The notes: generated from the letters alone by a model not told the origin. A stretch of DNA of 64,000 nt from DASPKX01 sp035627835 (GCA_035627835.1 DASPKX010000094.1:1-64000); one strand, 5' to 3'; shown: positions 16,517-25,669, numbered from the stretch's first letter. Numbers and translations: made by a program.

Positions 16517-19500
16517 AGGGGGGCCTGATGCTTCCTATGGGCCCTCCAGACCCAGAGGAGGCGGGTGGGGCTCCTCCTCCCGGAGCAACGTTGTTGTCTT
16601 GTAATAATCCGACGAAACTCCAAGAGCCAGTAAGAGTGAACGCATCGCCGGAATACATCCCAGTTCGAAAGATCGTCCCGCCAGTTGCCGAGGCCTGGGT
16701 GAAGACAATGGTCGCGCTATCGTTTGCATGCGCGGTGGGAGTATCGTAATTCAACAGGACACGAAGTTCGTTAGAGGCAACATTCACTTGCGAGTACGTT
16801 CCACCCCCTCCGGGCAGGAAGTCTGATTTGAAAGTGCCTCCATTATGCAGTTCAAAGAGTTCTTGTCCCGCGCCGTTATACTGCACCTGAATCTTGCTAT
16901 TTATCAGCGTGAAGGCGCTTGTAGGTGGATCCGGAGGAGGCGGAGGTGGTGTCGCAGCGGTGTTGGACGACCAAGTTCCGGAAAGCGGCTGTTCGATGCC
17001 CTCGTAGTTAGCGGATCCTGTGAATGTGCCTCCGCTATCTCTCGTTTTCACAAGAATGATAGTCGCCCTGTCATTGCTGGCGGGCGGTGGGGTGTCATAA
17101 TTAATCGTTACCGTAACGCCCACGGCCGTGGCACTCGTCTCGATGTATGTGCCGCCTGCCCCAGGAGTAAAATCCGAAGTGAATGCTGCTCCGCTGAAAA
17201 AAGTTAAGAGTTCGGTTCCTCCGTCGATAAAGGCCAGACTGACTGCGCTGCCTTTGACAGTCAGCGGCCCGGCCTTGGACTCCAGCGTGTAGGAGCCGGT
17301 CACTGGGTGGTCTGCGCCTTCGTACCGTAAATTGCCGATAAAAGTCCCAGCAGCTTCGTTTGTGAAGTTGAGCACAAGGTTGTACTCATCACTCGCAAAA
17401 CTTGCAGGCGCGGTGAAATCCATAATGACTCGCAAACGCCCACTGCTCAAATCTTGAACAGTGTATGTGCCCATGCCTCCAACCTCCGCATTAAAGGTGT
17501 TGGCCCCAAACTCGATCGCTTCACCGCCTTGGGCGCTGAACATGTTCAGGCGCTTTCCTGCCAACGCCGCAGTTTGAGGCTCAGGGGTGAGAATGTTGAA
17601 CGCTCCAGTGACCGCCAGAGGTTGCCCCTCCAGCTTTAAACTGCCACTAAAACTTCCGGCTGCGTCCATGGTCGCCATTAAGGTCAAGTCGTATTCGTCA
17701 TTCGCCATCGTGGGAGGAGAAGCAAAATCGAGAATGACCTTCACCCGGCCGTTGGGGAGGCTTTGCACAAAGTACGTACCGCTACTTCCTCGGACCTCCC
17801 CAGTGAAGGTGCTGTCGCTCGCGAGGTCGAACCATTCGCTCCCTGCGGCAGTGTAAATAGTCAGCCGATTTCCTGTAAGCGTCAGCGGGAATGGTTTCGG
17901 CTCGATCATTCCGAAGGTTCCGACTTCTTTTGTGGACTGACCCCCGACAGCAGGAGTACGGGTTAATTCATAAGTTCCGGCTGTTTCAGTGCTAAAGTGC
18001 AATATTGCCACATTTCGCGCGCCGTGCTCAGGGGCGAGTTCGTTCAGTGCAAGCGTTGCTCGCCAGTTATTATTGCTGCTCGCCGAGTATGAGTAGGTTC
18101 CGAACACCGGGGGGCCAACGACCTGAGGAATCGTGTAGTCGTTTCCGACGGGCGCGAACGTTACGGGCCTGGTGGTTGCGCCAGCGGGTGTGAAGTAGAG
18201 GGTCTTGTTGTTGAGTGAGGTTGGAGCGACCTGCACAGGCGCTAGGGCAATGTACGTATTGCGCACCGCCCGGAGAAATATTCTCTTTTCAGGAGCAGCT
18301 AACATAAGTGATGCAAAGCCCCCCGATGGCCTCACACGCAAAGGAGCCATGAAGCCAAACTGGGAGGCCATCAATGGCTCCCATCGCTGCAGATCTGGGG
18401 AGGCGAGAACGTAATGTTCCACGCCTGATTCCCCGGCAATTTCGATTTTGACTCCTAGGTTCACGCCATGCTCGATCACCAATCTTGGAGCGATATCCAA
18501 GCCGGTGATGTCCGCCACAGGGTCTTCGAGCAACCCCAGATCACCTTCAACAACGCCATGGGGAGAAATGCTGAGAGCCTCCATCTCGTCCCCCACAAAG
18601 ACAGGGAGAAAGTCTCGGAGCCCGAGCTGGCCGGCGAAGAAGCGGCTGGCGCGAACAGTGATGTTGGTATGGTGGCGGAGCACAACACTGCGCAGAAGCG
18701 AGCGCCTGACATCCTCAAGCGTCTCCCGAAACGCGACTTCATCGGCTCGGCCGTCCTGATCGAGCATAAATAAACGCTCGAGGCCCGCAGGGCGGGCGCG
18801 CAAAGCATCTGAGGCGGCATTGTACTGATCAATCGCGGCAATAAAATGCTCGCGCGCGCTTTGCACCCGGCTAGATGCGGAGACTTGCAGAAATGAAGGA
18901 TATTGCTTGAGGAACGATTCCGCTGTCATAGCCCGGTTTGTAAACGCGTGCGTCAACGCGGCGAAGTTTACATCAAAACTCGACGCAGAGAGCCAGGTTC
19001 CCAGGCTCGCCACAGCAAGCAACCCTGCCCGCAACGTTTGTGTGTCGGCATAATCGATCGTAACAGCCCCTTTCTTAGTTTCGTTGCTGGAGAGGCTGAC
19101 CAGGAATGAGGATGAGAGTTTTTGCAGGTGTTCGGACGCCTGCAATAACCTAGGCACAATCGAGTCATGGATGGTGTCAGCAACCAGCTGCGCAGTCCCG
19201 ATTTTGGGAAAGATAATCTTGTCGCTTTCGTCCATGGGAAGAGAAAATCTCCATTCAAAGGTGCTCAGGTTTGTTCTCCCAATTTGCAATTGGTCCAGCG
19301 CCAAAGCGACTTGCGGGTCGTTCGGCGCCAACGCGAGGAGAGTCGCAGCGTGGAAGAAAAGCGCGTGTTGGTGGGTGGGCGACTGCTGCAAAGCCTGTGC
19401 GAACTTAGCATGCGCAGCCTCAGTACGTCGGAGTTCTAAGTCTAGGCGGCCCTGCGCGACAAGTTCATCAGGTGTTGCCGCGCGAAGCGAGGGGATGCAA

Positions 19501-19532
19501 AGCAACAGCAGCGTGAGAACGAGCTTTTGCAT
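16500..19532 (-). CDS. secreted protein with TPR-like N-terminus and five-fold ~105-residue beta-domain repeat
   Basis: The 1010 residues begin with a signal peptide (MQKLVLTLLLLCIPSLRA) and a TPR-like helix pair (RRTEAAHAKFAQALQQSPTHQHAL). Residues up to about 425 are helical with a beta segment. From there five consecutive copies of a domain of about 105 residues follow, beginning near residues 430, 547, 652, 755 and 862. Each contains a glycine-rich GTY turn (SSGTYFVQ, GMGTYTVQ, GGTYIET, GGTYSQV) and ends with a G..xYEG-like hairpin before the next linker. The tail is Pro/Gly-rich (PPPPPPDPPT and GGGAPPASSGSGGP). This architecture suggests an extracellular scaffold or adhesin. Function unknown. 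Confidence 0.8.
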   Translation of the reverse strand: MQKLVLTLLLLCIPSLRAATPDELVAQGRLDLELRRTEAAHAKFAQALQQSPTHQHALFFHAATLLALAPNDPQVALALDQLQIGRTNLSTFEWRFSLPMDESDKIIFPKIGTAQLVADTIHDSIVPRLLQASEHLQKLSSSFLVSLSSNETKKGAVTIDYADTQTLRAGLLAVASLGTWLSASSFDVNFAALTHAFTNRAMTAESFLKQYPSFLQVSASSRVQSAREHFIAAIDQYNAASDALRARPAGLERLFMLDQDGRADEVAFRETLEDVRRSLLRSVVLRHHTNITVRASRFFAGQLGLRDFLPVFVGDEMEALSISPHGVVEGDLGLLEDPVADITGLDIAPRLVIEHGVNLGVKIEIAGESGVEHYVLASPDLQRWEPLMASQFGFMAPLRVRPSGGFASLMLAAPEKRIFLRAVRNTYIALAPVQVAPTSLNNKTLYFTPAGATTRPVTFAPVGNDYTIPQVVGPPVFGTYSYSASSNNNWRATLALNELAPEHGARNVAILHFSTETAGTYELTRTPAVGGQSTKEVGTFGMIEPKPFPLTLTGNRLTIYTAAGSEWFDLASDSTFTGEVRGSSGTYFVQSLPNGRVKVILDFASPPTMANDEYDLTLMATMDAAGSFSGSLKLEGQPLAVTGAFNILTPEPQTAALAGKRLNMFSAQGGEAIEFGANTFNAEVGGMGTYTVQDLSSGRLRVIMDFTAPASFASDEYNLVLNFTNEAAGTFIGNLRYEGADHPVTGSYTLESKAGPLTVKGSAVSLAFIDGGTELLTFFSGAAFTSDFTPGAGGTYIETSATAVGVTVTINYDTPPPASNDRATIILVKTRDSGGTFTGSANYEGIEQPLSGTWSSNTAATPPPPPPDPPTSAFTLINSKIQVQYNGAGQELFELHNGGTFKSDFLPGGGGTYSQVNVASNELRVLLNYDTPTAHANDSATIVFTQASATGGTIFRTGMYSGDAFTLTGSWSFVGLLQDNNVAPGGGAPPASSGSGGPIGSIRPPFEPQN

Positions 19533-19696
19533 AAGGCAATCGTTATTGACCGCTTAATATTCGTTATCAATCAAAATCGCTTTATGTGAAGCAGGGCACC
19601 ACGCCGACTTGCACCCTGTAGCCCGGGAGGCTGGGCGGGGACGACGGAGCTGCAGAGAAATTCAGGAAAAAGGGGCTGAAAGCACAAAAAAATCTG

Positions 19697-19726
19697 TTGT
19701 CAATGGTTCCGGGTTTCCCCTAATGT
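19697..19726 (+). promoter_or_regulatory. possible sigma70 promoter of the porin gene
   Basis: TTGTCA at 19697-19702 and TAATGT at 19721-19726 are separated by 18 nt, leaving a leader of about 95 nt before the porin start. Elements are close to but not at consensus. Confidence 0.4.
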
Positions 19727-19828
19727 CCGCGCAAATGCACCGTTTTTGGTGCTTTGGGGCAAACTGTATTTGCCGCCAAGCAGTGAGAAAACGTTTACGT
19801 TTAGATAATTCATTCAGGAGGAACAGTA

Positions 19829-21025
19829 ATGAAGATTAGCAAGCTCATGCTCGCTTTGGCTGCGGTTGGCGCGATTGGCGCGACCAAGGCTGAAGAGCAA
19901 CATCCGTTGTTGGTGGCTGGCAGCTCCACAACGCTCAGCGGTTACATCGACACATCCGCGATCTACCAGATCGGCAATGACGCATGGCCCACCGGCGCAG
20001 GTGGATCTTTCCGCGCGTTTGACGGCCCAGACAAATGGGACGGCTTCAACTTGAACGTCGTTAAGCTCAGCTTGGAAAAGCCGCTGGACGAAGGTCAATG
20101 GAGCGCTGGTTACAAGGTTGACCTGCTCTTCGGCCCTGACGCGAACTATTACGGCTCCCTGCTCAACGGCGGTGGCGCTTCCGATTTCGGCGTGGGTGAT
20201 GATTTCGCCATCAAGCAAGCGTATGTTGTGGCCCGCGTCCCAGCTGGCAACGGCATCGACGTCAAGATGGGTGTGTTCGACACGATCATCGGCTACGAAG
20301 TTTTCGAGAGCCTGAACAACCCGAACTACAGCCGCTCTTACGGCTTCGGTCTGGAACCAACACACCACACCGGCGTGCTGGCCAGCTACCATGTTTCTGA
20401 TGCGGTCTCCCTGAGCGCCGGCATCGCGAACACCTACAGCGGCCCGATCAACAATCGCCTGACTGCTGGTGGCCTGACCGAAAACGAAGAGCTGACCTAT
20501 CTCGGCTCGATCACATTGACCCTGCCTGAAGGCGCTGGCCCTCTGGCTGGCTCCGCGATCTACGCTGGTGTCGTTGACGGCATCGCTGGCGCTGGCACAC
20601 ATGTCCCAGGCGTTGCTCAAACCCAGGACACCACCAGCTACTACGCTGGCACCACTCTGGCGACCCCATGGGAAGCTCTGAACCTCGGCGCAGCATTTGA
20701 TTACCAGGAAGATGGTTTCGCTGCTGATAGCTGGGCCTGGGCTGCTGCTGGTTACGCCAGCTTCGGCGTGAGCGAGGCTCTGAAGCTCAATGCTCGTGGC
20801 GAATATGCCAAAGGCGGCGCTGGCTCCTTCGGCCTCATGAACCTCTCCGGTCGTGAGAACGAGCTGCTCGGCGTCACTGTGACCGCTGACTACGCTCTCT
20901 GGACTGGTCTTCTGACCCGTCTCGAAGGCCGCTGGGATCGCTCCTTGAACGGCAGCCGTTACGGCACCGTTCAAACGGATCGCAACCTCCTGACGGTCGC
21001 GCTGAACATGGTTTACAAGTTCTAA
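19829..21025 (+). CDS. outer membrane porin, OmpL/bbp2-like beta-barrel
   Basis: The 398-residue protein has a signal peptide (MKISKLMLALAAVGAIGATKA) and a mature part of alternating Gly/aromatic strands, such as GYKVDLLFGPDANYYGSLL and FGLEPTHHTGVLASYHVSDAV, ending in the terminal strand LLTVALNMVYKF with a C-terminal Phe, the signature of outer-membrane insertion. It matches the beta-barrel porin-2 style common in PVC bacteria. A strong Shine-Dalgarno AGGAGG (19816-19821) lies 7 nt before ATG and a strong terminator follows, so it is a highly expressed single-gene unit. Passive uptake of small solutes is the inferred role. Confidence 0.88.
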   Translation: MKISKLMLALAAVGAIGATKAEEQHPLLVAGSSTTLSGYIDTSAIYQIGNDAWPTGAGGSFRAFDGPDKWDGFNLNVVKLSLEKPLDEGQWSAGYKVDLLFGPDANYYGSLLNGGGASDFGVGDDFAIKQAYVVARVPAGNGIDVKMGVFDTIIGYEVFESLNNPNYSRSYGFGLEPTHHTGVLASYHVSDAVSLSAGIANTYSGPINNRLTAGGLTENEELTYLGSITLTLPEGAGPLAGSAIYAGVVDGIAGAGTHVPGVAQTQDTTSYYAGTTLATPWEALNLGAAFDYQEDGFAADSWAWAAAGYASFGVSEALKLNARGEYAKGGAGSFGLMNLSGRENELLGVTVTADYALWTGLLTRLEGRWDRSLNGSRYGTVQTDRNLLTVALNMVYKF

Positions 21026-21049
21026 TCTGAGCTACATCAGATTTTAGCA

Positions 21050-21082
21050 AACCCTCCCGGCTTGAAGATGGGAGGGTTTTTT
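21050..21082 (+). terminator. Rho-independent terminator of the porin gene
   Basis: A perfect 9-bp stem (AACCCTCCC 21050-21058 with GGGAGGGTT 21070-21078, 11-nt loop) runs into a T tract (21077-21082), 24 nt after the porin stop codon. Confidence 0.93.
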
Positions 21083-21109
21083 CTTTCCCAGCGCTGAAGA
21101 ACGGCAAAG

Positions 21110-21502
21110 ATGATTGCCATGGACAAGGGCCGTTATGCAGAACTCGTGGCGCAGTTTGGGCAGGCCTTGGGGCGGTTAGCGGAAGCCGTCGCGGAGCCGG
21201 AGAGCGGCTTGGTTCGCGATGCGGTCATCCAGCGGTTTGAATTCACGTTCGAGCTGGCCTGGAAGTGCTTGAAGGAAGTTTGTGAGCAAGAGGGGCACGC
21301 TGCGCCTGGACCGCGCGCGGCCGTCCGCACAGCGCGCGTGATTGGCCTCCTCACCGACGAGCAGGGAGACACGTTCATGAGCATGCTCGAGGCCCGCAAT
21401 CTTACGACGCATGCCTATCATCAAGCTTTAGCAGAGCAGATCGACTTTCTTCCAGCGCTGAAAGAACTCGCGCACACGTTGAAGGAGCGCCGATGGGAGT
21501 AG
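21110..21502 (+). CDS. HepT-like toxin / nucleotidyltransferase substrate-binding protein
   Basis: The 130-residue all-helical protein belongs to the HEPN/HI0074 family. It carries the complete HepT motif RX4HXY as Arg96, His101, Tyr103 (ARNLTTHAYHQ); in characterised HepT-MntA systems Arg and His are the RNase residues and the Tyr is modified with AMP by the antitoxin. It overlaps the nucleotidyltransferase gene by 10 nt, so both are coupled. Start at 21110, with another ATG at 21119. Role as toxin follows from family knowledge; a housekeeping substrate-binding role as in HI0073/HI0074 is the alternative. Confidence 0.85.
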   Translation: MIAMDKGRYAELVAQFGQALGRLAEAVAEPESGLVRDAVIQRFEFTFELAWKCLKEVCEQEGHAAPGPRAAVRTARVIGLLTDEQGDTFMSMLEARNLTTHAYHQALAEQIDFLPALKELAHTLKERRWE

Positions 21503-21807
21503 AGATTGGCCAGGTGCAACTGCGAACCAAGGACTTTGAAGCCCTCAAGAAATGCTTCAGGAAACATCCCCGCATTGCGCAGGTGAAGTTGTTTGGCTCG
21601 CGAGCCAAGGGCGCCGCGAAGCCCACGTCCGACATTGATTTGGCGATTTTTGCGCCGGGCGCGAGCACGATGGAATGGAGTGACATTTACGAATCTCTTG
21701 AGGAATCATCGGTTCTGCCGATGATGGACGTGGTGCGGATGGATACTCTCGTCAACGAGTCGCTGCGAGAAAAGATCGATCGAGAGGGTGTGGTGATTTA
21801 CCCCTGA
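21493..21807 (+). CDS. MntA-like minimal nucleotidyltransferase antitoxin
   Basis: The 104-residue protein has the exact GSX10DXD signature: Gly35-Ser36, then Asp47 and Asp49 (GSRAKGAAKPTSDIDL). In HepT-MntA systems this enzyme transfers AMP units onto the toxin tyrosine and neutralises its RNase activity. A third acidic residue in MMDVVRMD supports an intact active site. It directly follows and overlaps the HepT-like gene. The pair stands in an accessory position between the porin and the secreted-protein operon. Confidence 0.88.
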   Translation: MGVEIGQVQLRTKDFEALKKCFRKHPRIAQVKLFGSRAKGAAKPTSDIDLAIFAPGASTMEWSDIYESLEESSVLPMMDVVRMDTLVNESLREKIDREGVVIYP

Positions 21808-21874
21808 GCGCGCGGTTGGAGCAACATCCGCTTGGCGGAGCCGGAATTGCACGTATATTCAGCGGCAGACGGAG

Positions 21875-22870
21875 ATGCCCAACTTTCGCCGATTCATTCT
21901 AGGCTGCGCGCTTGCCGCCCTGACCGCAGGCCACGCCTATGCTCAGGAGCTGTTCGGCGATGCCACGGACGCCACCGCTTCCACAGTGGAACGGATGTAC
22001 GTCAAAGGGTTGCAGTATCTGTTGCGCACCCAGACCAAGGACGGGAGCTGGCCCGAAGCTCCGTATGGGAAGGATCCTGCGGTTGTGGGCTTGGCAGTGG
22101 TCGCGATGCTGGCGCATGGGGATGACCCGAATGTCGGTCCTTACGCGGTGGCCATTCGGAACGGGCTGGATTACGTGCTGGATAAGGCTAATCCACAGAC
22201 GGGCTATATCGGCACGTCGATGTACAATCACGGGTTCTCCACGCTCGCTTTGGCTGAAGCGTACGGAATGGTGGATGAGCCGCGCCTGGGGCCAGCATTG
22301 CAAAAGGCGGTGAACCTGATCGTTAGCTCGCAGCAGAAGAACCCCACAGGAGCATGGCGGTACGCCCCAGAGAGCAACGACGGCGACACCACAATTAGCG
22401 GCGCGCAGCTTATGGCGCTGTTCGCCGCCCGCAACGCAGGCATTGCGGTGCCTGAGGAGGCGATTCAGAAGGGCTTGAAGTTTTTCATTAATTGCCAGAC
22501 TCCGGAAGGAGGTTTTGGGTACACGCAGGCCAGCGGGCCGAACGCGGCGCGCACAGCCATTGGATGCCTGGTGTTTTCTCTCGCGAAGGAAAAGAATTCC
22601 ACGGTTTACAAGAACGCTTACAAGTTCCTGCAGAAAGCCCCCGCGGACTCGCATTACCAGCAGTACTATCTTTACTACGCGGCGCAGGCTTACTTCCACG
22701 CATCGCCGGAAGCGTGGGCGGACTGGAATCGCCGGAACATCTCCGCGTTGTCGGCAGCGCAAACGGCGGACGGAAGCTGGGAAGGGCATTTTGGCTCCAC
22801 CTTCGGAACCGCGGCCTCGTTGCTTTCGCTCGCGCTGAACTACCGTTACCTTCCTATTTATGAGCGGTAA
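21875..22870 (+). CDS. secreted prenyltransferase/squalene-oxidase-repeat (terpene cyclase fold) protein
   Basis: The 331 residues begin with a signal peptide (MPNFRRFILGCALAALTAGHAYA). The mature part consists of alpha-barrel repeats with QW-like cores: YLLRTQTKDGSWPEAPYG, FINCQTPEGGFGYTQ, and SAAQTADGSWEGHFGSTFGTAASLLSLALNY. This fold is shared by squalene cyclases, protein prenyltransferases and complement-type repeats, but the DXDD catalytic motif of cyclases is not seen, so it may be a binding protein rather than an enzyme. Its stop overlaps the start of the next gene by 11 nt; together with the two paralogues downstream it forms a coupled operon exported from the cell. Confidence 0.8.
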   Translation: MPNFRRFILGCALAALTAGHAYAQELFGDATDATASTVERMYVKGLQYLLRTQTKDGSWPEAPYGKDPAVVGLAVVAMLAHGDDPNVGPYAVAIRNGLDYVLDKANPQTGYIGTSMYNHGFSTLALAEAYGMVDEPRLGPALQKAVNLIVSSQQKNPTGAWRYAPESNDGDTTISGAQLMALFAARNAGIAVPEEAIQKGLKFFINCQTPEGGFGYTQASGPNAARTAIGCLVFSLAKEKNSTVYKNAYKFLQKAPADSHYQQYYLYYAAQAYFHASPEAWADWNRRNISALSAAQTADGSWEGHFGSTFGTAASLLSLALNYRYLPIYER

Positions 22871-24248
22871 GCTTTGGCCTCTCATCACCGCTTTGCTGGT
22901 GGCGGCATCTTTGGTTGCCGAAGCTCAAACCAGTGCTCCTGCAGCGGGGACGAATGCGGTTTCTCGAGCGGGGGTTCTGCAGCTTTTTGATGGCTCCATT
23001 CTCCACGGCTCGCTCGACACCATGAGTCCCAGCAATGGGTTGCGTTGGGATTTCCCCGCCGCGGAGAAACCGCTCCGATTCACTCCCACAAACCTGGCAT
23101 CGGTGCGCTTCGACACGACCGCTGGCGCAGTGGCGGGGGCGCGGCCGAACAGCCGGTTCAAGTTCAAAAATGGCGATGACATTTTTGGCGATCTCGCGCA
23201 GGTGACCGATTCGCAAGTGGCGCTGCAAACGTGGTTTGGCAGCGACTTGAAAGCGGCCCGCGAGGCCTTGCACTCGATTGTGTTTTCGCGAAAGGGGTTT
23301 GCCACTCTCTACGAAGGGCCTACGAGCGCTGAAGGTTGGAAAATGGGGAATACGCCGCGCCCCTGGATTTACCGAGATGGGGTGTTCGTCGCCCAAAGCG
23401 CAGACGCCCTCGGGCGGGATGTGGGGCTGAAAGGGTCCAGCCGGGTGGAGTTCGACCTGGCGTGGGTCGGGTCGCTCAGCATGAGCGTGACGCTCTACAC
23501 AGAGAACGTCTCACGGTTCGATTACGGAAGCAGCTCCTACATGTTTTATCTTGGGCCGGGCTCCCTCTCACTGCAACGGGTGCAGGCTGGAGCGGGGGTG
23601 ATGCTGCTGGGGCAGGCGCAAATACCCGCGATGTTCAAGAAGAACAAAATGCGCCTGGAGCTGCGTTGCAACACGGAGGAAGGCACCATCGCGGCCTACG
23701 CCGATGGGCAACTCCTCCAAAAGTGGAAAGACCAGAATGGCTTCGTGGCGAAGGGCACAGGTCTCGTGTTCTTCTCGCAGATGGATGGGCCCTCAGTGAA
23801 GGTGAGCAACATCAAGGTGAGCGAGTGGGACGGCCGGTTCGAGAATGAAGGCGTCACGGAAACCAAAGATGACGTGCTCTATCTCGCAAATCGCGACAAA
23901 GTCGTCGGCAATCTGATGGGCGTGGCTGACGGCAAGGTGAAGTTCAAAGCGAGCGACACCGAACTGCAAATTCCGCTGGAACGCGTGACGCAGATTGTTT
24001 TCGCGCCCGGCGCGACGAACCAGGCGCCAACTGCCCCCTGGGAAGTGCGCGCGCATTTCTCCGCTGGCGAAACAGTGGCGCTGAACCTGGAGCATTGGGA
24101 TGGAAAACAATTCCTGGGCAAGAGCCGGAACTTTGGCCAAGTGAGCTTCAAGCCAGAAGCGGTTCGCGAGATTCATTTTAACCTCGATCGGCATCGTCTC
24201 GCCGAAAGCGGCAGCGCGCCGGTGGACGAATTCCTGGAGCTGGAGTGA
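22860..24248 (+). CDS. secreted beta-sandwich protein with repeat modules, paralogue 1
   Basis: The 462-residue product has a signal peptide (ending VAEAQ, about residue 23). It has an N-terminal SH3-like strand module (LQLFDGSILHGSLDTMSPSN ... ASVRFD), a second copy (FKFKNGDDIFGDLAQVTD), a central LamG/DUF1080-like jellyroll (YEGPTSAEGWKMGN, VEFDLAWVGSLSMSVTLYT, VKVSNIKVSEWDG) and a C-terminal module of the same type (LYLANRDKVVGNLMGVADG ... LERVTQIVFA). The next gene has the same architecture, so the two arose by tandem duplication. The jellyroll suggests carbohydrate binding. No enzyme active site is recognised. Confidence 0.8.
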   Translation: MSGKLWPLITALLVAASLVAEAQTSAPAAGTNAVSRAGVLQLFDGSILHGSLDTMSPSNGLRWDFPAAEKPLRFTPTNLASVRFDTTAGAVAGARPNSRFKFKNGDDIFGDLAQVTDSQVALQTWFGSDLKAAREALHSIVFSRKGFATLYEGPTSAEGWKMGNTPRPWIYRDGVFVAQSADALGRDVGLKGSSRVEFDLAWVGSLSMSVTLYTENVSRFDYGSSSYMFYLGPGSLSLQRVQAGAGVMLLGQAQIPAMFKKNKMRLELRCNTEEGTIAAYADGQLLQKWKDQNGFVAKGTGLVFFSQMDGPSVKVSNIKVSEWDGRFENEGVTETKDDVLYLANRDKVVGNLMGVADGKVKFKASDTELQIPLERVTQIVFAPGATNQAPTAPWEVRAHFSAGETVALNLEHWDGKQFLGKSRNFGQVSFKPEAVREIHFNLDRHRLAESGSAPVDEFLELE

Positions 24249-25621
24249 GAATGATGCCGCGATTTTTTATCCTTCTCGCGCTCGTAGGATTCCTTGCTTC
24301 AGCAAAGGCTCAAGACGTGGTGCGGTTCGCGAATGGGGATCTGCTTCGCGGCGCCTTGGAGCAACTATCACCGACGAACGGGTTGCAGTGGAAACGCGCG
24401 GACGTGTTGGATCCTTTAAAGTTTCGGGTGGAGGAACTCGCGGAGGTCGAGTTCGGTCCGCGCCCCGAAGCGCCCGCTGTGAGCGGCGATTTGACCGTAC
24501 TGCGGTTGAACAATCTTGATGAGATCCAAGGGAAGCTCATCTCTGTGGACCAAACAAACGTCGTGCTCGCTCCATGGTTTGCCAACGCGGGGGGGCCAGT
24601 GACGGCGGACAATCGGTTGACGATCCCCCGCACGAACGTGCTGCTGGTCGCTCCTCTTGGGCCGGGACGCAGGTTGGTCTTCGAAGGCCCGACTGGTTTG
24701 GAAGGATGGACCAAGAGCAAAGTTACCGCCGTGAATGGTGAAGCAGGGGAATGGCGCTTTAAGAACAATGCGTTTTACGCGACGGAATCGGCGTCCATCG
24801 CCCGCGATTTAAAACTGCCGGACATTTCCAGTTTCCAATTTGATATGGAGTGGCGCGGGTTCTTCTATCTGGCAGTGGCCCTCTACACCGATTACCTCCA
24901 CCCAGTTAATCTTGCCTCGAAAGAGACGGAGCCGGATTTCGGGGGATTCTACAGCCTGCAGTTGAACAGCTTTTCCGCGAACCTGCTGCCTGTCACGAAG
25001 ACAGATCCTCTAAAGTACCTGGGCCAAGCTCCCGTTCCGGGCCTTGCGCAAAAAACGAATGCCCGAGTGGACATCCGGGTTAACAAGCCGAAACGGACCA
25101 TCGGCCTCTTAGTGGATGGGCAACTTGTCAAGGAATGGGTGGATAGCGAGACATTCGCAGGCAAAGGCACGGCCGTGCGGTTGGTGCACCAGGGCCAGGG
25201 CGCAGTGAAGCTGCACAACATTCGGGTGTTTGAATGGGATGGGTACTACGAAGAGAAGCCGACCAACTCGGTGGCTCTCAAGAGTGATCTGGTGAAGTTG
25301 CGCAACGGCGACCGTATTTTTGGAAGCATCACCAAGGTGGCGGAGAACACGCTCAGTGTTGCGTCAACGGCACAGAACCTCGACATCCCAATGGCCCGGG
25401 TGAAGCAGCTCGATTTTGCGGACCGAACCTTGCAGACGAACGTCCCACCTCGATCCGTGCGAGCGCACCTGGCGACTGGCGGACGGCTCACGTTCGAACT
25501 TGATAGTTGGAGCCCCTCGGCCGCTCGGATTCGGCATCCTCTCTTTGGGGTGGCCGAGCTGAAGCCAGAAGCTTTCACGAAATTAGAGTTCTTCCCACTG
25601 ACCGGGAAAGCGCAGCCATGA
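24245..25621 (+). CDS. secreted beta-sandwich protein with repeat modules, paralogue 2
   Basis: The 458 residues repeat the architecture of the preceding gene: signal peptide (MPRFFILLALVGFLASAKAQ), N-terminal module (VVRFANGDLLRGALEQLSPT ... LAEVEFG), a second (LRLNNLDEIQGKLISVDQTN), a central jellyroll (FEGPTGLEGWTKSK ... VKLHNIRVFEWDG) and the C-terminal module (VKLRNGDRIFGSITKVAENT ... MARVKQLDFA). The start overlaps the stop of paralogue 1 by four nucleotides. The N-terminal Met is chosen at 24245, with another at 24251. Both copies are intact, implying that the two are kept for different partners or as a heterodimer. Confidence 0.8.
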   Translation: MRMMPRFFILLALVGFLASAKAQDVVRFANGDLLRGALEQLSPTNGLQWKRADVLDPLKFRVEELAEVEFGPRPEAPAVSGDLTVLRLNNLDEIQGKLISVDQTNVVLAPWFANAGGPVTADNRLTIPRTNVLLVAPLGPGRRLVFEGPTGLEGWTKSKVTAVNGEAGEWRFKNNAFYATESASIARDLKLPDISSFQFDMEWRGFFYLAVALYTDYLHPVNLASKETEPDFGGFYSLQLNSFSANLLPVTKTDPLKYLGQAPVPGLAQKTNARVDIRVNKPKRTIGLLVDGQLVKEWVDSETFAGKGTAVRLVHQGQGAVKLHNIRVFEWDGYYEEKPTNSVALKSDLVKLRNGDRIFGSITKVAENTLSVASTAQNLDIPMARVKQLDFADRTLQTNVPPRSVRAHLATGGRLTFELDSWSPSAARIRHPLFGVAELKPEAFTKLEFFPLTGKAQP

Positions 25622-25640
25622 TCCCTGGCAATTGTCCTGA

Positions 25641-25669
25641 GGCGCTGTCCTAATTCTTATAGGAGCGCC
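25641..25669 (+). other. hairpin downstream of the secreted-protein operon
   Basis: GGCGC (25641-25645) plus TCCTA (25648-25652) pair with TAGGA (25660-25664) plus GCGCC (25665-25669), with a two-base bulge. No T tract follows, so a terminator role is weak; it could be a transcript-stability element. Confidence 0.35.

Noticed and set aside
21899..22888. Open minus-strand frame opposite the secreted terpene-cyclase-fold gene
   Set aside because: Shadow of the true gene; the plus-strand frame has signal peptide and repeat motifs.
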